Of a DNA stretch of 64,000 nt, positions 58,401 through 64,000 are shown in pieces. Source of the stretch: Mimachlamys varia (Eukaryota > Mollusca > Bivalvia > Pectinida > Pectinidae). The notes beneath the pieces are model-generated. The model was not told the DNA's origin. It saw only the letters and a program-made list of their open reading frames with translations, and searched no databases. Location: assembly GCA_947623455.1 (NCBI GenBank), contig OX392538.1:26783001-26847000 (forward strand), read 5' to 3'. The position numbers were made by a program, and so were the translations under genes. Position 1 is the first letter of the stretch, and each line of letters opens with the position of its first letter.

Positions 58401-61376
58401 TTTAAAACAATTCTTTTCTCTACGAACTCTTCAGTTTTACATATTAAACGCATGAAACTTTTAGCATGTGAGGTCTATAAGATTGTCAATCGTTCGTCTC
58501 CAGAATACATACAAGAACTGATTATAAAGAAAACTTCTTTTTATAATTTTAGACAGGAGGATACAGTGGAGGTTCCAAGAGTGAGAACTACCAGGTATGG
58601 ACAGAAGTCTTTCCGGTTTGAGGCCGCCCGCATCTAGAACTGCCTGCCAAATGACCTACGAAAGGCAGAAAACTTCAGGCAGTTTCGTAGACAGCTCCAG
58701 ATGTGGGATGGTCTCAGCTGCCAATGTTCTATGTGTGTGAGGTAGTGTCCTGCCTTATATATCCACATGCCTGTTTCTTGCTTTTGTATTTATTCATTTC
58801 AATCTTTTAGTTTTAGATTTATAGTTTTGGTTAAGTAATTTATTTTATGCCATGCACTCCATTTTTATGTATTGCTTTGTTGCCATTTACCCTTAGCTTG
58901 TTAATCAGCTTAAGGTCTCAGTGCTAATGTTTCATGTCTGCATGTTACTTTTACTATTTTAGTTTGTATATATGTTTTAGTCTAATGTTTGTAGTGTTAA
59001 TGGACAACTTGCATGTGCTTTGACTTATTTTCATTTCATTTTACTTTTTAGTGTTGCATGTTATGTACAACAGTGTTTTTATGTGAATTTAGTTTGCTTT
59101 GTGTGGTGTTGCTTACTTTATGTTATTTATCTATGTGTTTGTCGAAATACAAGCTCCTAGGAGCTTATATTCCTGTTACCTATATTCGACGTAAAATAAA
59201 GGTTCTTGTATTGAACAACTTAGTGTCAAAAACCAAGTTCCACCGTCAATGTTATGTAAATTATCAAGTCTAAGCATTTAAAAGGATTACAGAAGAATAA
59301 AAGCATGTTTAAGTCGAATTATACCCAGACTGTTTTGCAGACATACTGCCAGTTTGATCACAGTCGACGCTAGTGATGTTGGAGTCATTTCCCCTTGTTC
59401 AAGTTGGCAGTATGTCTGGGTAAGACACGCGTGTAGCAGTATAATAGTGACAACAAATAAAACATTTTAAGCATCAAGTTGAACTATTATCTTACCTCCA
59501 AAGCTGCGTTTGCGTTCTAAAATTAAAATATGAAAATGAGGTAAACAAAATAATTCACAATTGCAGAAAAGGCTATCGTTAGTCATTTAAAAGTGTGTTA
59601 TGCTCGTTAAGTAACATTGAAAACTTTCTGACATTTATATCTCAAGTTGACAACGTAAAGCAGTTATTTTTTTCGATCATTTGTGAATACCTTATTCTAA
59701 TAAAAGAATATTTTAATCTGAAACTTTTTTTCAATTTAAATCATCAGACACAAAACGTGTTATTTTATTTTACCGTTGTTTAAATATTGAAAACAATATA
59801 ATTCGTGATGTTTATACACACATTTGTTTCAAAACTATTCCTTTGTGGTGAGTAAAAGTTAGTATTGCTGTTCAGGGATTATATGAAAAGTGTAATTATA
59901 ATACGAATTAAAGGTATAATGTTTTATGTATTCTTACCTCAACATGTTCTAAGGTGGTCTGTAAAATAAAATAAAGGCAGTAAACAATTGAGTAAATTGT
60001 CTATTGATTCTAAATTAGGGTATTACTTGAAACCATATACAGACATATGTTTGATATTTTAAGGATCGGCGATGATAGTATAGTCATCAAATAAATGCCG
60101 ATTGATCTACCCGATTTATAAAATTATCAAATAAAAACAAATGTTTGATTGCCGAGCGATACAAGTCCCTTACCGGCAGCGCACGCCAGGAAATACAATA
60201 CCAAGGCCCATATATTGTAACTCTTTTTGAGTATATGGTGTTTGGTCCTGCATTTGAATTGTTTTGCAGCCTCTGAAAGCTATGTTAGAATCATGCTCAA
60301 ATCAACACTGGACATTATTAGAAATGTACTTAGTCCAAAAATTACTCACACCGTAACCAAATCAGAACTTGGCCTACATATCCAAATGATGTATCCGCAT
60401 ACCAAACTTCAGTTGAATATATGCACACTTAGAAGAGATAAGTAAAACTAAAAAAAAGGTAACAGACAGGCAGGCACACGTTGCAGAGGTAATTAATGAA
60501 AACTCAGCAAAAAGCGTCAGGCAGGCAGACAGACAGATCAACAGACAGGTCAACCGTCTATACTAGAGCTTTCTTTTCCAAGAAAGGCGGACGACGATAC
60601 AAAGATATGGTAGTGAGTCATCTTGAGGTAAACACGACAAAAGCTAGGAGGAAATAAACTGAAGACAATAGAGTAAGGATGATTGAATTCCTGGTGGACA
60701 GTATTTTGTTGAGTTCTGAGGAAAGATTTTCCAGCAGATTGTTGGCATTCCCATGACAACAAACTGTGCCCCACTCTTAACTGACTTGTTTTTGTTTGCA
60801 TAGGAGACTTAATTTGTGGAAAAGCTAATCAGGACAGGTCACAAAACCTTGAAAAGGGCAAGTTTTATGGTCGCCATCTTTGTATCATTGAGAAATATTA
60901 TGTATCTTTAAGTGATATGAAAATGGCCGTTTTTGAGTATGCTCATTAGTGTATTTACTTATTGTGATTGATAATGATAATTAGTTGCCTTTTTGAAAAC
61001 TGGATGTTTTCTTGGATGTGACAAAGATTTACATGGTAGTTGTCGTTAGGGGACTACTACAAAGTGTGATTAAGCAAAACAAGTTGTTTACATTTGTATC
61101 GCTTGATAAACATCAGAAAAAAAAACAATATAAAACAAACCAAGATGGAATTGATATAATATCAAGTACTTATTTCCATAAAAAAAAAATTCTGGTGTGT
61201 TAGTTATAAATTGCTATTCACAGATAATATGACAAAATGTAACAATACAAATTCAAAAGAGGATATCCGTTGTATATAAAATAGTTGTGTTTTCCCAAAC
61301 TCAAAATTACAAAATAACGATCAGTTAAACTTATTACATGTATGTACACTTACCAGAACAGCATTTAAGGCAGTCT
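49413..61376 (-). CDS. Gene 2: coiled-coil protein built from 21-nt heptad microexons (5' part outside window)
   Basis: Seventeen intact exons of exactly 21 nt, all phase 0, are followed by a 37-nt stop exon. Each has a pyrimidine-rich or AT-rich tract with AG before it and GTAAG after it. Each encodes one heptad with hydrophobic or Asn residues at positions 3 and 6 (a and d). In transcription order the series is TALNAVL, TTLEHVE, NANAALE, EQNAGLK, ADMAEMK, TQNVGLK, ADMAEMK, RRNAGLM, TQNAGLK, ADMAEMK, KQNTGLK, ADMAEMK, KQNAGLK, ADMAELK, VQNAGLK, DNMAEMK, AMLATLM, then NQQSQK and stop. For ADMAEMK exons the other two phases contain stops, so phase 0 is forced. Gene 1 suggests that the missing 5' exons encode membrane segments. 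Family unknown. Confidence 0.8.
49710..49730 (-). CDS. Gene 2 microexon AMLATLM
   Basis: 21 nt, acceptor 'atcgttaacag', donor GTAAGA. Leu3/Leu6. Last heptad before the stop exon, counterpart of gene 1 AQMDLLM. Confidence 0.8.
50146..50166 (-). CDS. Gene 2 microexon DNMAEMK
   Basis: 21 nt, acceptor 'attgttttgtag', donor GTAAGA. Both other phases contain stops (GA TAA; AAA TGA). Last member of the amplified ADMAEMK type. Confidence 0.85.
50422..50974. mobile_element. 553-bp insertion in one array unit, with 128-bp palindrome
   Basis: Other units read 'tatcaagg|aaaatatctg' where this one reads 'tatcaagg' + 553 bp + 'aaaatagctg'. Near its left end, 50441-50568 is a palindrome: 'gtgtatgtaggatagggata' pairs with 'tatccctatcctacatacac', and 'cacaaaatgaggtgaaac' with 'gttttaccacattttgtg'. 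No coding capacity. A non-autonomous element that arrived after the array expanded. Confidence 0.75.
51124..51144 (-). CDS. Gene 2 microexon VQNAGLK
   Basis: 21 nt, acceptor 'atttttatttcag', donor GTAAGA. Asn3/Leu6. Confidence 0.85.
51653..51673 (-). CDS. Gene 2 microexon ADMAELK
   Basis: 21 nt, acceptor 'attgttttgtag', donor GTAAGA. Leu instead of Met at position 6. Confidence 0.85.
52082..52102 (-). CDS. Gene 2 microexon KQNAGLK
   Basis: 21 nt, acceptor 'atttttatttcag', donor GTAAGA. Confidence 0.85.
52625..52645 (-). CDS. Gene 2 microexon ADMAEMK
   Basis: 21 nt, acceptor 'attgttttgtag'; the last codon is AAA so the donor is A|GTAAGA, weaker than in its sister copies. Confidence 0.8.
53050..53070 (-). 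CDS. Gene 2 microexon KQNTGLK
   Basis: 21 nt, acceptor 'attcttatttcag', donor GTAAGA. Ala4 to Thr. Confidence 0.85.
53577..53597 (-). CDS. Gene 2 microexon ADMAEMK
   Basis: 21 nt, acceptor 'attgttttgtag', donor GTAAGA. Confidence 0.85.
54003..54023 (-). CDS. Gene 2 microexon TQNAGLK
   Basis: 21 nt, acceptor 'tttttatttcag', donor GTAAGA. Confidence 0.85.
54531..54551 (-). CDS. Gene 2 microexon RRNAGLM (recombinant unit)
   Basis: 21 nt, acceptor 'ctttttatttcag', donor GTAAGA. Its donor-side intron ('gtgatgaacaaatgtaactcg' side) is that of the ADMAEMK type, while exon and acceptor side are of the QNAGLK type. It sits 528 bp from its neighbour instead of about 950. Confidence 0.8.
55057..55077 (-). 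CDS. Gene 2 microexon ADMAEMK
   Basis: 21 nt, acceptor 'attgttttgtag', donor GTAAGA. Confidence 0.85.
55482..55502 (-). CDS. Gene 2 microexon TQNVGLK
   Basis: 21 nt, acceptor 'tttttatttcag', donor GTAAGA. Ala4 to Val. Confidence 0.85.
56010..56030 (-). CDS. Gene 2 microexon ADMAEMK
   Basis: 21 nt, acceptor 'attgttttgtag', donor GTAAGA. Confidence 0.85.
56430..56450 (-). CDS. Gene 2 microexon EQNAGLK
   Basis: 21 nt, acceptor 'attttcatttcag', donor GTAAGA. First member (5'-most) of the amplified array. Confidence 0.85.
57207..57227 (-). pseudogene. Dead microexon (DGMNNLK)
   Basis: A 21-nt segment in the homologous place of a decayed unit reads a good heptad (Met3/Leu6). The acceptor is now 'tatttgtat' (AG lost) and the donor is GCAAG. 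A GC donor could still work; the missing AG acceptor should prevent splicing. Confidence 0.65.
57985..59225 (+). pseudogene. Non-LTR retrotransposon (Jockey/CR1-type), 5'-truncated RT and 3' UTR
   Basis: Open from 57985 to 58634, starting SLVDWFFENGMKANPGKFQ. Further on are VKLLGVEID, FDKHISNICRKASRQLAVL, IYKSFILSNFDYCPLIWHFC and RIQERALRFV. These are the thumb and post-RT region of such elements. The codon expected for Trp in 'AARIWNSLP' is TAG (58635-58637). After it the frame continues NCLPNDLRKAENFRQFRRQL to a stop at about 58743, including the typical W-G-C-C-C end. RT motifs A and C are absent. The 3' UTR follows to about 59225. Inserted antisense in an intron of gene 2. The reading frame before 57985 (from 57828) is not part of the element. 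Confidence 0.85.
59334..59422. mobile_element. Small hairpin element
   Basis: 'cagacatactgccagttt' pairs with 'agttggcagtatgtctggg' around a 50-bp loop. In an intron of gene 2. Confidence 0.6.
59496..59516 (-). CDS. Gene 2 microexon NANAALE
   Basis: 21 nt, acceptor 'tattttaattttag', donor GTAAGA. Asn3/Leu6. Its donor-side intron is homologous to 62878-62931 in the 971-bp repeat. Confidence 0.8.
59938..59958 (-). CDS. Gene 2 microexon TTLEHVE
   Basis: 21 nt, acceptor 'tattttattttacag', donor GTAAGA. Phases 1 and 2 contain stops, so phase 0 is forced. Confidence 0.85.
60078..60172. repeat. 95-bp block shared with the right-end tandem repeat
   Basis: 'gtcatcaaataaatgccgat' to 'gcgatacaagtccctta' is nearly identical to 62668-62762 and 63639-63733. 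It points to an older duplication of this intron region. Confidence 0.8.
60690..61060 (+). pseudogene. YIDD-type retroelement, internally deleted copy
   Basis: Reads VGIPMTTNCAPLLTDLFLFA (an RT motif preceding the YIDD core), then a stop and FVEKLIRTGHK. It then jumps directly to KFYGRHLCIIEKYYVSLSDM and the tail 'tttttgagtatgctcatta'. The YIDD core and middle are deleted. Confidence 0.8.
61356..61376 (-). CDS. Gene 2 microexon TALNAVL
   Basis: 21 nt, acceptor 'tgatttttacag', donor GTAAGT. Leu3/Val6. 5'-most intact microexon in the window. Confidence 0.8.
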
Positions 61377-61963
61377 GTAAAAATCAAAACAAAGTGACGC
61401 TAATCGCATTTAATAATCGTGTGGCTTAAAACAGTAAATCTTCTATTAATTCTTAAAAAGGGTGTTAGTTATAATCATAGTATTGACACTTACAAACATA
61501 TGTTTAACACATATTAGATCACTAATCATACTTTGTCCATAAGTCGAAAAAAGTTTACTTTATCATTTACAAAATTGGTCGGTAGTAACAAAACGTGCAA
61601 ATAAATAGAGGATATCTAACAGTATCTTCAGTTATACGAAATATATTTAATGAATGTGGTTAATATTTTGAGAAAAAATCAATTTGATAATAATTCGAAT
61701 AGATGCTTTTAACACTAGCAAGTCTAGATACTTCGATGTTACAAAATAAGGTCCTCTCTGTAAATATTTCAATAACATGAAAATTCGTTACTAATGTAAA
61801 ATATATTGAAAAGTATTGTTGTCAACTCAGATCATTACATGTACGCTTTGTTGATAACCGCCGATTCTAAGATGTTGGGAAGCGAGGGAACTTCGGAGTT
61901 GTTTTTTCACAATTTATCGAGATAATAAAGTATCAGTACCACCAAGGCTTATGTGAGTATTTT

Positions 61964-64000
61964 CTTACCCTCAGGTCTGTAATGCTTTATCCCTATCACT
62001 GTAAGAGATTACCCTTGTTCTCTTATATTTATACTTTTTTCTTAATTAAACTTGAAAATTGGTGACGCTGTGGGCAGTTCGTCTTAAGTTCGACATCTCA
62101 AAGTTTCCTCCGATTAAACAAATGTATTTGTTATCTTAAATAGTATATCATCTTTCTTAAATGAAAGGTACTTATGCAGTTGAACGGCGTGTCCCAAAAG
62201 AAAAGTTCCCGAATGATAAGTAGGTCACATTTCGATAATTCTCGACAGTGAAAGTAAGGCCTTCTTTTGACGTTAAGCTAATCAGCATTCGACCAGTTGG
62301 GCAATTTTTTCCCATACTTGTTTATAAGTTGTGTTTTGAAAAATATCACTTTTATAGAAATAATAGTTTTCGACGTTTCTCCAGTAAAAATGTATTGAAA
62401 TATCTTACCCTGTTTTGGTCATTTTCTCTCTGCAATAAACATAGTAAGTATAAGTGAACAAAAGTTGAAATTATGGCGATTTATATTCGATTGATTTATC
62501 AATTGATAAATAAGTAAAACAATAGTTAACTTTATCAAATCTTTTCTCAGTACACCGTCCATTTATTGAATGATACATTTAGCATCATGGAATGACTGTA
62601 TTGTCCGTCAAAAAGAAATATGCAGGTTATTGACTGAAAAAGCATATAAAAGCTTTTATATATGCTTTTGAAGTCATCAAATAAATGCCGATTGATCTAC
62701 CCGATTTACAAAATTATCAAATAAAAACAAATGTTTGATTGCCGAGCGATACAAGTCCCTTAAAATTTTTATTACGCTTTTATACAAAATGGTTAAAAAA
62801 GCTGGATATTTTACTTCAATAATCAAATTCAGAAACCAATACAAAAAATATATTTTGTAATTAACTTGCATCACTGAAAGTATAATAATGACAACAGATT
62901 AAACATTTTCAGCATGAAGTGGAACTATTTTCTTACCCTCAATTCTGTTATGCTTTATCCCTATCACTGTCAGAGTTTACCCTTGTTCTCTTATATATAT
63001 ACTTTTTCCTTAATTAAACTTGAAAATTGGTGACGCTTTGGGCAGTTCGTGTAACGTTCGTCTTAAGTTCCAAGTTTCCTCCGATTGAACAAATGTATTT
63101 GTTATCTTAAATAGTATATCATTTTCCTTAAATGAAAGGTACTTATGCAGTTGAACGACCTGTCCCAAAAGAAAAGTTCCCGAATGATAGGTAGGATACA
63201 TTTCGATAATTCTCGACAGTGAAAGTAAGGCCTTCTTTTGACGTTAAGCTAATCAGCATTCGACCAGTTGGGCAATTTTTTCCCATACTTGTTTATAAGT
63301 TGTGTTTTGAAAAATATCACTTTTATAGAAATAATAGTTTTCGACGTTTCTCCAGTAAAAATGTATTGAAATATCTTACCCTGTTTTGGTCATTTTCTCT
63401 CTGCAATAAACATAGTAAGTATAAGTGAACAAAAGTTGAAATTATGGCGATTTATATTCGATTGATTTATCAATTGATAAATAAGTAAAACAATAGTTAA
63501 CTTTATCACATCTTTTCTCAGTACACCGTCCATTTATTGAATGATACATTTAGCATCATGGAATGACTGTATTGTCCGTCAAAAAGAAATATGCAGGTTA
63601 TTGACTGAAAAAGCATATAAAAGCTTTTATATATGCTTTTGAAGTCATCAAATAAATGCCGATTGATCTACCCGATTTACAAAATTATCAAATAAAAACA
63701 AATGTTTGATTGCCGAGCGATACAAGTCCCTTAAAAATTTTATTACGCTTTTATACAAAATGGTTAAAAAAGCTGGAAATTTTACTTCAATAATCAAATT
63801 CAGAAACCAATACAAAAAATATGTTTTGTAATTAACTTGCATCACTGAAAGTATAATAATGACAACAGATTAAACATTTTCAGCATGAAGTGGAACTATT
63901 TTCTTACCCTCAATTCTGTTATGCTTTATCCCTATCACTGTCAGAGTTTACCCCTGTTCTCTTATATTTATACTTTTTTCCTTAATTAAACTTGAAAATT
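61964..64000. repeat. Tandem repeat of about 971 bp, two copies plus a third start
   Basis: 62248-62874 recurs at 63219-63845 with offset 971 and almost no change. 'cttaccctca' at 61964 recurs at 62932 and 63903. Each copy has a degenerate microexon ('acag' + 8 nt + GTAAG at 61976-61969, 62944-62937 and 63915-63908). The homologous place in the NANAALE unit has 21 nt, so about 13 nt were lost. As real 8-nt exons they would shift the frame; I take them as relics. Confidence 0.8.

Overview
The window looks like nuclear DNA of an invertebrate animal, most likely a bivalve mollusc. It is strongly AT-rich, has introns with GT-AG borders, and is full of decayed retroelements, foldback elements and tRNA-derived SINEs. 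Two dispersed elements are of types common in mollusc genomes: a SINE ending in a 'ttaataggacgtaaaac' type tail, and an element starting 'aagaggcccaagggcc'. This is inference from sequence style; no search was run. No bacterial-type gene, rRNA or intact tRNA gene is visible.

Left part (1-22 kb): non-coding. A Penelope-type reverse transcriptase (RT) remnant (1.75-2.14 kb) is followed by three arrays of a 63-bp satellite (2.8-9.75 kb). The arrays are split by two copies of a 1009-bp TTAA-flanked, piggyBac-like non-autonomous element. A 2265-bp block covering satellite plus element is tandemly duplicated almost without change. Further right are hairpin elements, a 40-bp minisatellite, a non-LTR RT remnant and retroelement tails.

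Centre (22-36 kb, minus strand): 'gene 1', a complete small gene of unknown family. I reconstruct a 23-nt first coding exon (35.3 kb), two exons encoding Gly/Ala/Cys-rich hydrophobic segments (31.7 and 26.3 kb), and then tiny exons of 18, 21 and 21 nt before a 42-nt stop exon and a 3' exon. All junctions agree in phase. Its introns are loaded with repeats, including a 2.7-kb element with 147-bp units. The first-exon region has decayed duplicates at 37.9-38.0 kb.

Right part (48.8-64 kb, minus strand): 'gene 2', a paralogue whose 5' end lies beyond the window. It contains 17 intact microexons of exactly 21 nt. All are phase 0 with GTAAG donors, and each encodes one coiled-coil heptad. Most arose by tandem duplication of a unit of about 950 bp that carries two alternating heptad types (xQNAGLK and ADMAEMK). 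The result is a modular coiled coil in which any subset of exons keeps the frame. Dead microexons, a recombinant unit and a late insertion record its recent evolution. This exon-per-heptad array is the most interesting feature of the window. The two genes appear to encode small membrane proteins with a glycine-zipper-like N-terminal region (seen in gene 1) and a coiled-coil C-terminal region of variable length.

Between the genes (36-48 kb) are SINEs, a 654-bp foldback element and several copies of one RT-bearing retroelement, with no supported gene.
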